NCBI RefSeq assembly: GCF_963678635.1
Contig: NC_087065.1
Span: 64,947,374 to 65,011,373 of the forward strand
Length of the DNA: 64,000 nt
Origin: Symsagittifera roscoffensis
Taxonomy: Eukaryota; Xenacoelomorpha; Acoela; Convolutidae
Direction of reading: 5' to 3'
A program made the position numbers and the translations under genes. Below the pieces are notes generated by a model. That model had not been told where the DNA came from and made no database searches. It worked only from the letters and a program-made list of their open reading frames with translations. Within the stretch, counting starts at the first letter, position 1. Each line of letters opens with the position of its first letter. Below are positions 39,801-54,800 of the stretch, piece after piece.

Positions 39801-42800
39801 ATCATAAAGTAGTTTTTTATTCCGCAAAAACTCAGAAAAACAAAATCCACTTTCGAAACTAGCAATCGATCACGCTTTTCGCGACTTTTACCTTTTTACT
39901 GTTCGATAGTGGAGTTTGCCTTTAACAGGGAGAATGAAAAAAAATGTAAAAAAAATCAATTATCAAACCGCAAAAAAATCGGGTGCTCTAAAATGCAGGA
40001 AAACACAAAGTTTGCTTATATTCATTTGGAATGTAATACATCGCTGATTTAAATTTAACCGGACAAAACTGACAGAATTGGAATTTTTTAACGCGTTTTT
40101 CTCAAACAGAAATGAAGTTAAGTCAGAAATTTAATGGTGCAATTCAACAGAAGTTTAATGGTGCAATTTGTTCTAGGAAATTCAGGCCGAAAGTTTCACC
40201 CTAAAAGATGGTCTTTTTTATCTCCCTTTATTCAATGAAAAATTACGCTGAAAGTATTGAAGCAACTAACGAGGATTATATACCAACGAGAAGCTCTAGT
40301 GTAGCCCAACAAAATTTAAGCAGGGTTTCATTTCTCTCAAAAAGTTTATAAAATAATACTTTGTTTGATAATAAAAAATGTCATTTTCACTACGTAAGTA
40401 AAATGCCAAACTTTGATTTAAAAACAGTTTGCATACTTTTTGCGCGTTTTTGGAGAATATATCCTCCACTAACGTTGTTGGGCTACAAACAAGGTTCTCC
40501 TTGATTTATAATGCTCGTCATTTTCTTCAGTACTTTCAGCCTAACTTTTTCATAGAAAAAAAGAAGTTTTAGGGTAAAAATTTTAGCCTGAATTTCGTAA
40601 AACAAAGTGCACCATATTAGTTCTGGTAAATGTCTAAGCTACTTCTCTTCTCGTCATTTATATCTAAAGTCAACTCAATTTGAGAAAAAACGCTTTTAAA
40701 ATAAAATTCCAATTCTGTTCGTTTTATCCGGATATTTTGAACTTAAACACAGGCGAAGTGGAGCTTCGCACCACTTGCGATGCAACACAAACTTAACAAA
40801 AATTGAAAAAAATAGATGTTTAAAAAAAACTAGGTGAACCAAAAATTTTCGATTGTCTCGATAAAAAACAACTACAGGCCCAGCTAAAGCTGGAGGTATG
40901 TGTTTGATATTGATTGAATTTGCCCAAAAATATGATTTTCCCAAAACCTTAGTTGCTTGCTTCTCTACAAAAATAAGTGAGAAAAGTAATAAATTTTGAA
41001 ATAGTCACTTTTCTCAAGTAGATAAATTTCTCTGACAGAATATTAGAGAATCGCCACTTCTGCAGAAACAATTACCGCAACCTGTTCTTTCGATGGAAAA
41101 TTTCATCTCAGATTTGATTGTGTAAATTATAAGAAAAATCGAGAAGTGTCCAAAAAACGGTCAAAAGTTCTAAAAAACGTTCAAAAGACTTTCCAAAATC
41201 CGAAACGTTTTTCTGCAAACAGCAGGTTAGGGCCGCTTAAGCAAAGAAGATTGAGAACAACCTGAGAATTGAACCGGTAGTTTTCGCGTAAAGTCAATAA
41301 GTTTCCAAAAAACTGTCAAAGATTCAAAACTTTGACTTGTTTGAAGGCCCTAACTTTTTTCTTACACAAACTGGGCATAGCCAATTATAAAGGTAGGCTT
41401 TTCACAACCTATTCATTCCCAATTAAACCTATAATATTAGATTTGGCAGGATAGTTAGCAAGAAAAGTCCAAAAAACGGTCAACAAATCAAAAATTTGAC
41501 GATTACGAGAATCATAACTTTTAAGTGAAAAAACTATGCAGAAACGTTATGCAGAACGAACTCACGCAACCTTCAATTTCGATTGAACCCAAAATCTCAG
41601 ATTTGGGAGGGTGGTTTTCGAGAAAAGTCAAAAAATTTCAAAAAAACACGGTCACAAAATCAAAATTTTCACTTTTCCGAGGGCAAAAACTTTTGGGAGT
41701 CAAAAAATTTAGTCGTATTCGCATAAGCAAATTGAACCCAAAATCTCAGGTATGGCAGTGTAGTTTTCGAGAACAATCACAGAAAATTTAAGAAAACGAT
41801 CAAAAAATCAAAAATTTGAATTTTCAGAGGGCGATAAATTCTTGTGTACAACTTTTTGATAGTGACCACTAATGCAGAGGAGCTTCCCACTACCCATTAT
41901 CTCCTTGAAACCACAATATCAGATTTGATAGGTTAGTTTTCGAGAAGTCGAAAAGACTCACATAACGGTCAGAAATCAAAAACTTGACTATTCCGAGGGC
42001 CATAACTTTATGGGCAAAAAAATTCTTCGTAGCCACTTATGCCGAGGAGCTTTTCAAAACAGTTCAATTCATTGAAACCAAACACTCAGATTTCTGATAT
42101 TTGAGAAGAGTAGTTTTCGAGAGAACGAAAAAAAAATTAAATTTATGGGTCAAATATTCAGCCACTTTTTTCAAGGCAGTAGACTGAGGGGTCCAGTACC
42201 AAAAGACTCCGGGGGAGTACGCATGCACACAGAGAAGTAAGCGGTCTTTCATTTGATACCCCTTCTTTGAAATGCAATCAACATGCAATCAAGTTGAAAA
42301 GTGCGGAGGGTAGTGCTAAACTTGTGTTTATCTTGAAACGGCTTAAAAAAAGGTCTTTAGGCCGATGAAAAATAGGCCGAAACGAAAAAAGAGGAAATAC
42401 GAAGTCAAGCTCGGTAAAATTACAAAATTTAGGCGTAAATCAGACACTAAAAACAACATTAAAGAAAAATAAAATGCGCGCAGAAAAAAAAACAATTCCA
42501 AGATGTGACAACTAAGCCGACAACAGACAAGCAGACAGATAATTGGCCGACAATTTTATTTGAAACGAATATTTCCCGTTTGAAAAAAAATCAGGTCCTG
42601 GTCAGATTCAAACCCAGGACCTTTGCCGTCCCAGGCATATTCGTTACCTCCAGGCTAAGTTGGCCGGGAACGCTAAGAAATTTGAATACATTATGAAACA
42701 AGGTAGAGATGAGTCCAGACGAACCTTGTGGACAAATTTGTTTACGGGAAAAAAAGTCTAATACTCGGTTGCAAAACCCTTGCTTATCGCAAGGGCAATC

Positions 42801-45800
42801 AGCACTGTAAACTTAAGGTAACCACACAAACTTCCCAAAAAAAAAGCATTATTTGCTACTTAGATCGTTAAAAAGTTTCATCGTACTATATCAAACTTCG
42901 CTGGGCTTGTGTAAATACCGCATCAGCATTTTGGAAGATGGTAATTCGCCTTATATGCATCAAGTAAATAAACTCAAGATACTCAGAAACTACTAGATCA
43001 TAGATAATCTAATACCATTAAAATCATTAAACAGTACGGATTGGTGCATTGAAAAATTTCAGTTTAACTAATTCAGTTTAACAAAAGTAAAATCTCACTA
43101 TTTTATTGTCGATGTATAATTTTATTCTCAAGGTCACCTACTTGTAGACAAAGAGAGTTGTTTTCAAGAATGCAGAATGCAGTTTTGCGTCGTCTGGGAA
43201 CCTCTTTTCCAATGAATTCATCATCTTGAACAGAAGCAGCGACTTCTCTCTCAAAGTGGGGCCAGATATTGAGAGACTGCCTCCTATGGATTTTTCTGCA
43301 GATCCCCTAACCCAAGTGTCCAGGCACTCGATTAAGTGCATCATAACCTACCACGAAACAAACAAATGATTACAATCATCGGCTTAATTATCGACAAAAC
43401 GAGCTTTGAAATTTTGCAAAGAAATTCAGATTATTCTGAATTTCATTTTTCTTTTTTCTACTTTTTGTGTTTTCTTTTGTATGCGTTCCAATCAAATTTA
43501 GATACGTCTACCTTAGATTCCGTAGACTTTTCAATCAGCGACACCATCAGGACCTGAATGAACACTTTTCTCAAGTCTGGGTTCATCGGGGTCAATCTAG
43601 GCTGCAGCACCTTCACTATTGTCACAATCAGATCCGACACCGCATGTTCAGACTGCGACATCTGCGAAGGCGAGAGGTGTTCACGGACGAGCCGCTGGAG
43701 ACACCTGATGACCTTTTCAGTCATTTCGTTATCCAATGCTCTAATGGAATTCATATAGACTGCACTAAGAAGACCGACTATCGGTTGCACCACTTTATAG
43801 TTGATCATTTGGGCGCTCCTAAAGGACACAAACGCATGAAAGAGAAGCTGTTTACAGAGTAGATACTGTGCAACTTGATATATTAGCGTAGACATGAAAA
43901 ATCAGTTTAACTTTCATGCATAAATCTTGACCCGTAAACTCGGTACTATAATAGCTTTCAAGTTTATAGTCTAAACTAAAGTAATTTGACAGTTGCACGT
44001 TTAAATCTTTCAAATTTCGAGGAAAATACTTTCTTCTCATATGCTTGCAGTCCGTCATAGATACACCTATACATCGTGTCGTAGAAAGAATCCAATCCAC
44101 TCTGCACGACAGCCGGTGCGGCCGACTTCTCAGGCGAGGACAAGTCTGATTGGTCCATAGAATCTGTCGAATCGTCCAAGTTCGGGTCTGGTGCGACTGA
44201 CTTCGCAGGCATGTTTCCACAAAGGTGGCTTTTCATTGGCGGATGCGCAGCGAGGAGTTTCGTCATGAAATCACCGAAGGGACGATACACTCTTGATGTC
44301 TTACAATGAAGGAGAGCCGTGAGTCCTTTTTGGATTGATTTCATGATAGAAATACACTCACTGTTTGGCTGAAACAATGGAAGACTTTATTTCAACTCTT
44401 CTCGCTAGCTATCTCAACTACAGTACGAATAAGCATTTTTTGTCGACCAAATACGAATTCGAGAACTCTTCAAAATCAAATAATCTACGGTCATTTACAA
44501 TTTCAAAATAAGCATAATAGAATAAAGCGAACAATTAGTTTTTAGTACCAAATGATTGAGGCAGAGTTCCAGTACGTCCACGCAGTTGACCAGATTTGCC
44601 ACATTCGCATTAGACTGTTCGCTGCTCATCAGCACTTTATCCATCCAGGCAAGTTTGATCTCAATTCCAGATAACATCGGGTCACCCCAGACATCACTGG
44701 ACAGAGCAGTTTTCAGGAGTGCAATACATCTCTTTACGTAAAGATCACATTGAGCCGAATTCGCATTTGAAGAGTCGTGGAGGGAAGCCGTGATTCGCAA
44801 AAGAAAGTTCAAAACATTGTCGGCTATTTTCCGTTGCTCGGCATCACTATCCGATTCTAACAAACAAACAAACAATCATTTTTGGTTAGAACCATTTCCA
44901 GCTAGACAAACTGAAATTGCTGCTAATATTTGACTTGTAAAATAGCCCTTAAATTTGACAGCAAAAAACATAGCCAAAAGTACGGTAGCAAATTTTGTAA
45001 GTTCGCATCACTTGCTAAAGTTTGAAAGATTCGGTTACTTACTATTCGAATTAGCCGTTTTCACGGATTGTCCAACGTCTTCGTCACTTGGAATTTTGGC
45101 ATTTTCTAAAATTATTCATAATTAATTAACAACGGTATGATAATTTCACTCTGAAACAACTGTAGACCGTTCAAACACTAATGGTAGATTATTGTCTACT
45201 GGCCTTTCTTACTGCATTGCTTGATTAAAAATATAAGAATTAAAATGAACTTTTGGCCCTAAAATCTAAGTGCAATTAATTCGGACGGTCTTGATCAGTA
45301 CAAAATTTTCATTTTTGCACCAAAACTACCTGACTGGCTATTTTGCTCGACTTCTGTAAGAGATAGGCTAATTTTAATTTCCAGAAAAACCAACATTCAA
45401 TGTATATATTAACCCAAGCGCGGATCTAAAATTTTCTTGAAAAAAATAATAATTTGAGTGAATTATTAGTCCTTTTTTGCCGATAGGGACACTAAAGGGA
45501 CCCTAACACTAACCCTATATTTTTATCGGATCATTTTTGAAAAAATTGGACAAAGTCGCCTTTTAGGCAGTTGTCGAAAACTTCGACCAAAAATCGCGTT
45601 TCATTAGTGATAAATAGGAGGCGCCTTCAGAAAAACGTTGAATAGCTTTATTCTGGGTAATTGCGATCTAACTAAATATATTTTTAATTAACGTTCCCCT
45701 TTTTTTCAATGCAGTGGTTAACCATATATGCACGACAACCATATATGAGCTGCGAATATACCCTGAAAATATGAGCCTCCAAATCCTTGTAGTTTTCGAG

Positions 45801-48800
45801 ATATCGCTGTTTTTTGTTTTTTTTTTGTTTTTTTTCCACAATTATATATATTCTCTAACAACGGTGACAGTGCTTCAATAGAAGGACTGCCCCCCAATAC
45901 AATAGTTTTTTTATATCCGAAATATCGCCTTTTTAATGAAAATATCAAAAAATCAAAAAGATATTTTATTTTTATCATTATTTTGTTTAAATAACCTGAA
46001 TTGTTGATGTAAACCGGGTAGACTATAAGTGGGCGCTCAATGTGCCTTTTGTCTATCCTCTCCGAGTTAATTATTTTGATGCTGTGTCTATTTTGATGTT
46101 TTATTATAACTTTGGAGAAATAAATTCTTTCTTTCTTTCTTTGAATTGGTAGGTCAAAAATGGATGTCATAAAATAGTACAGGGGGAACTTTTGGGTCAA
46201 GGGGGTCGGAACCTTGAGGCGAAATGGGCGTCCATCGTCTCTTTAAATCCGCTACTGAGTAAACCCAAAGAATTGGCATTAAATTGATAACTTACCTGAC
46301 TTGGATTCTTTCTGCCATAGAATGAAAACCTCTGCCAGATCTATGGCCTGTCTTCTATTTTCGAGAGACACCGAACTACTGAACACTAATCTGTTCATCG
46401 CATTCAACATCATCGCACTCATAGAGCTTCGCACTCTGTAGAAAATAGTCTGGTGTTTGACTATGAGCCATGTTATGTGCAGCATCTGTGGCAAAGCGTG
46501 ACCTTCTTCGGTCATGATTTTTTTGGTCCAGTGGGCTAGCATGGCGTCTCCGTCATCCATGCGCAACGAGAGCGAAGGAGTTAGCAGTTCCAATGATTGA
46601 CGGATGACACTTCTTGTTTCCTGGCCATGCGCTTTCAACAAACTGTAGAACACCTACAGCACGAAAAGAAACTATTATAGCAATCAGATAATCTCTACGT
46701 TTTCATCGCTATGTAGATCAAAATTCTCAACATGTATGCTTCAAAAAATATTAACATCTTTGTAAGTAAAACGTGTATCGAACATGTAACTGATATTTTC
46801 TCTCATTAACCAAAATTATCAGGCTTATAATTAAAAATGCTTGCCAGATGACACTGTAGCCAAACAATATTGACTGGCCAGCCTCCGTCCAAAAAAATAC
46901 TATTCTAGAAAATTATATTCCAGTTTGTTCCCCTTTATATATAGGCCATATATATTCCAAACAAGATATTAATTGAAAATTACCTGAAGTACTATTTTCT
47001 TGTTGATAGGGAACTTCGCAATTATATGCGCCAGCAGCAAATGCCCGTGGTACTTCGTGGATGGATCAACGCATGCTTTGTTGAGAAGACACGGCCAAGC
47101 AAAGCCCATTAACTTCCTCATTTTCTGACCCTGCTGTCGCTTTGAAACTGCGTCATGTATATGCGAAGCACAGAACTCTACAAACACGCAAGCGAGCTGT
47201 AAAATTGCAATTCTAACACAATCAGGGTACACTTTTTCAGCAATAACCAACTTGGTCAAAAATATATTAAGCAAGTTCGTTTTACTGTCTGACTCTGGAT
47301 TCGCTTTTTCGCCAATTAAATCGTCCACGCTCTCATCTTTCATCGAATCTCGGAAAAGCGGCGTTATGACCATAGTTATAAACTTCGCCTTGCTTTCATG
47401 GTTCAAACTTTCGTCTTCAAAAATTTCTGTAAATTCGGAGAAAACTTTCCTTCGCATCGCAATGTTGAATTTTTTCAGCCCATCGGCCAGAAAGTTTTTC
47501 ATAACAAGAGCTCCGCTTGTCAAATATCCTGCATGGAAAACACGAATAAGGGAGAAAAGTAACTTTGTTTTGGGATTAGTTTCTGTTTCCTCGTTGAACG
47601 CGGTTACTAGACACTCTACGAGTAGCTCAACCTCCGTCCATAAAACTTCAGAAGCCATAAAAGACGCTTGATGTCTACAACTGAACTCTTCTGAATCCCA
47701 AATGGCTACTAGACTTCGAAGAATGTCGGAGTTCTCCCAAATCCATGATGGATAAGTTAAGCAGATTAGGTTGACAAGCTTTATCAGACTATTTTGTACT
47801 TGTATATCGGGAGTCTGGATAATATCGGCAGACGAATGTTGTTCAGCTGCTATATTTATTCCCGCTTTAGTAAAATAAGAGGGGTTGTTTTTAAGACGAT
47901 CCAACAACGGCTTGCCGAAGTCTTGCTGAAGACCAAACTGAAAAAACATTTGGTTCACAAAGTCAACTGATTAAATTTCCAACTGATTAAATTAATAAAA
48001 TTTTTCAACAATCAAATTTCGAAAAATAAACAAATCATCTTGAAGCTCTTCGAATTTCAAACACGGTTTATGAATGGCTTTTTTTAAAACATAGTCCCAT
48101 TTAGAAAAAATAGGATCAATCGATAATTTTTTTCGCTAGGAAAACTGAACATTAAAATCCACTTCCGAAGCTAGACACCGATCAAGTTTTTCGTGACATT
48201 TACACTTTTCCTGTTCAATCGTGGAGTTGCCTTCCTTTGAAAAAAAGGAAATAAACTGAATATTAAAAGAAATCAAAAGCCAAACCACGAAAAATCAAAT
48301 TTGAGCGTAAATAAATTTTCAACATTTTTCCTTCAAAAAATCATCAAAGCCTATATAAGTGCAAATCACTTCATTCTTCTGCACTTAAACACCTCGTATT
48401 ATTTAATAATATTGACCCTACGTAAACAGAGTTAACACAGATGCAAAGCTGCGCTTCGCAAACACTAGCGAGAACACAAACAGCAGCTCTACAAAAAGCA
48501 AAAAGAAAAGCCTCGAATTATTTTTACGTCTATTTCTCGGATTCGACCTATGACCTTCAGATTATGAAACTCACGCACTATCCACTCAGCCATATACGCT
48601 TAAAAACTCTGAAACACTAGCCACAAATAAAGCAGAGAACAGATGCTATGAAATTTCCAATGCTACAGATCGTGTTTATAGCTAAGTGCCACCAAACACC
48701 AAATTATTTGCGAGTTAGGTTACAAAAAAGGAGGTTCGTACTAATACACTAACGCTCGCAAGCTCGGTAGGTTTTTCGTTGTTTGATTACAAAAAAGAAG

Positions 48801-51800
48801 GTTCGTACTAATACACTAACGCTCGCAAGCTAATAAGACGATGAATTTAGAAAATATATGCAGCCGAGAGCTATTAGTGATCTAAGTGGATCTTTTCAAG
48901 ATACAAATTTTAAAATAATTCAGTCCAGAAAGATCTTCAATCAGAATCTAAAATTTTGCGATAAAACATTCTCACCATAAACAACGAAATCTTCTTCTCT
49001 GATTTCAGATTTTCCTTCTGCATGAAGTAGTTGCAAACTGATTCTGGGTGCTGTGCTAGAAACTTGAAAAATGGGGGTCGCATCGGATTTGCGAAATCCC
49101 TGCCAATTGCATTTTCTGTATTCAACACCAGCTGAATCAGAGGTTCAACTAACGACACTGGCGCTGTAGGTAGAAGGTGAAACAAATTTATAATTTGCGA
49201 ACACGTTTTCAGTTCCAATGTATAATCTGCATCGGGCGAACTCAACTTCAATTCAGTCATGTCTCGTACCCAACACGTCAGGTGTTCCATCACAATAGCA
49301 CGACAAAACCTTTCGTTAAAACTTTGAGGGAACAATTTGGACAAACTTGAAATTCTAGCTACTGCGTTTAGGTTCAATACTTTGTAACTGTTCATTAATG
49401 ATTTGAGTAGATCTCGCATGTACTCGTACGCCTTCTGCCGTTTGTCTGTTCCGCAGTTGGCCAGAAAAGTCTCCGTGCACTTGTCACCCACTTTCTGGAT
49501 TTCGTCATTAGTTGAGTTGAGCGCATCGTACATCACTATCAGAGAACACAAACAAACTTCATTTCACACTTTGAAGGAAATCCCTCAAGCACAAATTTGC
49601 TGTCTGTGTCATCAGAAGAGCCAAAAATTCACCAATTACCGTTGACCTACCACCTCACCTCCCCATAAATTTGCATTTCATAGGAAGACGCACAAAATAA
49701 TTCTTTTAAACATGGAATTGAATTTTTAGGCAAGAATCAAAGTTTTTTCTTTGATAGACTGATTTCTGAATTATACCGGCTTTTATTCAAAGAATATCTC
49801 TGGAAAACCCTCAGCTGGAGTGGTATAGAACACCAGCTTTGAATTTTATTTCTTGACAAATTGATAGTACTAGTTTCGCTACTCTTTTTTTCGCATCCAG
49901 GATATATTTTATGACATATTTTTTGCAAATGACTAAATTCTCCTCACCAGTGAAAATGTGTTCGTGGTGTGCTTGTTCTGTTATGAAGTGGCACACTGAT
50001 AGATTGTGAAGTGCTGCTTCTCTGAGAGCCAGTACCACGCATTGGTTGGAAGGAGCTTTGCTAGAGGGTACTGTCTTCTTCAGAGTGTCTTCATCTGTCT
50101 CGCAGATATAGAAAAGCTAAAGTAAGCAAGAGTTGCAGGTTGCTGTGCAACTAGCACACAGTTCCAATCACATTCAACATAGCCGACAGACACTTAAAAA
50201 ATCCTGTTCGCTGTTCGATAGTGGAGTTCGCCTTCCGTTTAACAAAGAGAACGATAAGAACTTAGAACGAACTCGAAAGTCAAATAGCGAAAAATAAAAC
50301 TAAATTTAAGCCTGAACAAATTTTTACCTTTTTACTGAAAAAAAAAACGCTCACCGACTCTTGATAAAAAAAACTTGCCTAAAAAAGGATAGCAGAGCAA
50401 AAACTCAAAACCAAAGTTGGTTTCTGATTATTTACAGATTTAAAAAAGAACACTTATTGCCAAGGATTTGCCAAATAAAGCGTCAAAAACAAATTTTTCT
50501 GAAGTAAAACTAAGCATTTCCAAACGTTAATATGGCTTTTCTTAAAAAAAAAACTTACTCGCTCCCTTTCATCGCTTGAAATTAGGCTAAATTTCAAACC
50601 AGTTTATCTAAACACAGCGAGAACTCTTTGAAAGTTTTTCAATGTAGTTCGAATCACAACTGAACTGAAAATACCTTAAGACGATTTATAACTCGATACT
50701 TTGATGATTTTTTGTGGCACCTGATTTTGCGTGAAAAAAAAATAAAACACATCCAGAAACAAGTTCTTCCTTTGTGTTAGCAACCGGAACAACAAGGAGC
50801 CTTAGTATGAGAATTTGTGCAATTTGACTCAGGCGAAGCTACATTTTGCAAACAGCGTAAAAATTGAGAAACTTGTTTTGAAATAAAAAAGATTTTAGAG
50901 AATATGCTTTGCGAGAGCGAGAAACAAAGTTAGCCGGCTGCTGTACAGGTAGCTAAAAACGTTTCAAGCACAACGATTCAAATACAGAAGATCATTTTTC
51001 CTTTTTAAAATTTCCCGTTTTTGTTGCAGTTAAACTGAATTGCATGTCATCAAAATAGAGCTGTCTCAAATTTTGTAAATGCTATCTTAACATCGAAAAA
51101 TTGTAGACCGATTTTAATCGACATTTAGACAATTTTTTAGACACAGAATTACGACTAATAGGTATTTAATATGATACCACACTTGATATTCTGCGAAATT
51201 TATTTGCGTTAGTCAAAATGTTATCAGAGGCTCCTGAAAACGGGCTGCATAGTTCCACGGCGTTCTCGCAATGAGATTTCGTTTGGTTGTAAATGTAGTA
51301 ACTTTTACAATGAATGGAATCTAATTTGCAAACAATTTATTAGTATATTATTATTATAAAAAGCGCTGGAAAAGAAATCAAGTAACCACATAGTTTCTTC
51401 CCTCTTCGTGAAGTGGTCGGAAGAACAAGAACTGTAGAAAAATGCTAAACAGTACTGTAATGGGAGTATAGTAGGAAACTGAAAGGAGTATTTAGCTTCT
51501 CCTTAGTACTATTTTGGGATATCCATTTTTAGCTGACGGACCCAAAAATTTTTCTATAAGCGCCAACATATACTAATTTTTAGGTCGCGATTTTTTTGGT
51601 TAAAAGGTTCCAAAAAATGACTAAAAACGGTAATTTTGGCCTATTTTTTCAAAATTTTGGCTGCGGCGCAAAAATTATGGCCGAAACAGAGCCTTTTTAG
51701 AGCTTTGGGAGAACTCGCAAAATCGTTTCGGTCGATCTTAATAAAGGTCGACAAAATTTTCGAAATTTTTTTTTAAATCGCCCCCCCCTCGAGAAAATCC

Positions 51801-54800
51801 TAGATCCGCCCCTGAAATCGCGCATATTTAGAACCAAAAATGGACAAACTGACAACTTCTAAGCCCCGAAAAATGATCGCATGCTGAAAATAGGTTTTCA
51901 TTTGAACTCATCGATATCTTCAAAAGGTTAAAATATAATGTCCTGCGAAAGCTATTTTAAGAGACCCTGCACAAAAAAACTTGGCAGTTAAAAGTGTCGC
52001 AGAAAAATGAATGGGCTTTGCCTGAAGTTCTTGATTCAGAAAATGAAACTTTCGCAAATTTCTATTTCAATTTGTAGATTCTCAAGCAACACTGATCGAA
52101 ACAACTCAAAGCAAGTATTTTCCATTAAGTTTGAATTCAGAAGCAGATCAGAAACTACAACGCAGTAATCATTTTCTGCGTCAGACCAGAAACCTTATAC
52201 AGCCAGATTAAGCTTATTTAACGCAACCCATGCTGATTACCCTTAATACGAAGAATCATTTTCTGCGTCAGACCAGAAACCTTATACAGCCAGATTAAGC
52301 TTATTTAACGCAACCCATGCTGATTACCCTTAATACGAAGAATCATAATTAAAACCCTAAATTAATTTATACAAAGCGAAACCTCAGAGAAGACACTATG
52401 TTCAGCCACTTAAAATTTGTAACAAAATGTTGCCCTTACATAAATTGCTATGAATTTATCCAATTTTTTACGTATTTAAGATTTGTATTTAGATGGAAAA
52501 CATCAAACCTCATCTAAATACTCTACGTGAGCTGGGTTGTTCACGTCGTAAGTAAGCAGCCCAGCTGGTAGATGAGTGAGAAGAAAAGTGTTAGCCCTCA
52601 TTAGTCCAATTTGTGTGTTCACAGGTAGGAATCGGAGGCGGTGTTTCACAGGGGGGACCAGTTCTTTCAAAGTGTCCATCTGGTCTTTGAGTAGCGCAGT
52701 CAAAGATTCCCCTGACAACTCGGAAACCAGTTTGAGACACTCGCACATCTGAATTCAAATGAATTTTGCGATAAAAACATAATATAAAATGCGGATAAAC
52801 AGGGCGGCATAATCAGACAGGGGTATCTTAGTTTTATGTTAAACTTTTTGACAATTGTTTTTTAGACAGACAAAGATAAATTTCAATTTCGAAAAAAATA
52901 TATGAAAATAATCATAATTTCGGAAGAGTTTTTTCTCTTGGTCACACCTCAAATAAAAAATATTTTAACCCCGAATGCAAAATGTGGAGTGACGATAACT
53001 AGATTCCAAAAAAATAAGAACGGTGATTGGATGGAGCAGAGTTTTATTCAAGATGCAGCCGATCAAAGCAGCCCAAAAAACAACCCCACGATACGCCTAG
53101 CTAATCATAGCAGCATTGCAAAATTTTTAGCTAAGCAAATGACAATCATATTAATGTACCTGTTCACGCAGTGTGCCATTTGGTGATGCAATTTCCCTAC
53201 TCAAATCGCCGACTACTTTGCCTTGTGATGACTTCAGTAACAACTTCTGATTTTCATCAACATCATCATCGTCCTTCCTATAGGCGCAAAATTGCAAAAC
53301 ATTCTTGACAGTTGCACGCAACAGTTCCAGCACTCCATTTGACACTTCGCCTGTTAAGTCAATGAACGCATATTGCAGACTGACTATTATTTTTGATTGA
53401 TTCCACAAGAAAAACTTCAAATTGAACAATTGCAGTAATTTATCCAAGAGCAAACATCCTGCTTGTTTTTTGAACCACGCTTTATCGTAGAAGCAGTCAC
53501 AAACTTTTTCGATTAGAAACTGACAAAAGGGCATAGTTGAGGCGTTTTTATCCCCAACTAAGTCTTTCAAGCTATCGTAAATCAATTCGACAAGTGCCAA
53601 TGATGTCTGATTTGAAGGCAAGTCTTCTTTCTTAAATGTCCTCGTGATCGCAGTAGAAATCATGCCGTCGTCAAAGAACGCGAACAGCGGTTCATTTAGT
53701 TTATTTTCCCGGTCATTGCATATTTCTAGTTTAACAGCTAAAACATTGAATTTCAAAAAATAATAGCTTCAATATCTAAATGTAATTACGAATCATAAGT
53801 TGAATGATCCTGCCTCAATCACTAAACGCAAACTTCAACAAGAAAAGCCGGTTAATGTGCAAGTAGCACAATGTTCCGACCATAGTCTAGAATATACAAC
53901 AATTAGTATTTTTCTCTGCAGGGTGTGATAAGGACCTGAACGAAAAAAATGAAACTTAAGAACAATTGGCAGTCATAGTAAAAGAGGCAAAAATTAGTAG
54001 AAAAATGACTAAGAAAGCAAGAAAAAACTTAAAAATTCGGAAAAAAAAATTCACATTTTTTGCAGACATTTTTTTTAACTTTTGAAGTTATTAATTTCAA
54101 ATGGCCCTAGAAAAAACTCCACATATAACTTTACTTGAGTAAAACTAAGTTTTCAGGGCCAAAATAAGCAAAAATAAGCTATTGTAAGCCTGCTCGCTCG
54201 CATTATTCGCTCGGATTTAAACTAAAAATCATAAATTTTAAACATTTTTTCTCGATACTGGGACACTTTTTGGAAACTTTTTAATATTTTTCGATTCCCG
54301 ACTAAAAAGACTTTAATAAGATATATCACGAACCATTCTCATAATTAATTGTGGCAACTGATTTTGCCAGGAAAACAACAAGAAAAGAAACAAGAATAAC
54401 TGGTTACTTTTTCGATGTCGTTTTTATTAAAAATGAATAATAAAGATCTTACCTTGCGCCGTAGAAATAAGCATCAGAGCATTAATGAGATCTTTCACAA
54501 AAGCGTCAGCTTCCTTTTTCAAGACTTTCACGCTGCAAGCTGAAAATACTCCAACCAAACAATTTTCCAGAAGTACCCGACTTTCGCTTTTTGCGAACCG
54601 CGGAGCCCGAGATGTATTAAAACCTTTCACATTTTGAGAAACGTCGGTTTTGTTCTCTGAGCCATACTTCTTCATAATTTCAGAGTGCAGCACCTCAACT
54701 TTATCTTGATCTTGTAATGTCTGTTTTATATTGTACTGCAAAATCATTTTCAGCACTTCGAATGACTCTTTTTGGTAAAATTCATCTTCCGACTTGCCGC

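Noticed and set aside
45718-46200. 160-codon minus-strand open frame in a TRRAP intron
   Set aside because: It crosses a TTTC microsatellite and repeat fragments, is dominated by Ile/Lys/Tyr typical of AT-rich noise, and has no recognisable motif.
48535-48603. Possible tRNA gene on the minus strand
   Set aside because: A and B boxes are present but acceptor and T arms do not pair; more likely a SINE or tRNA-derived fragment.
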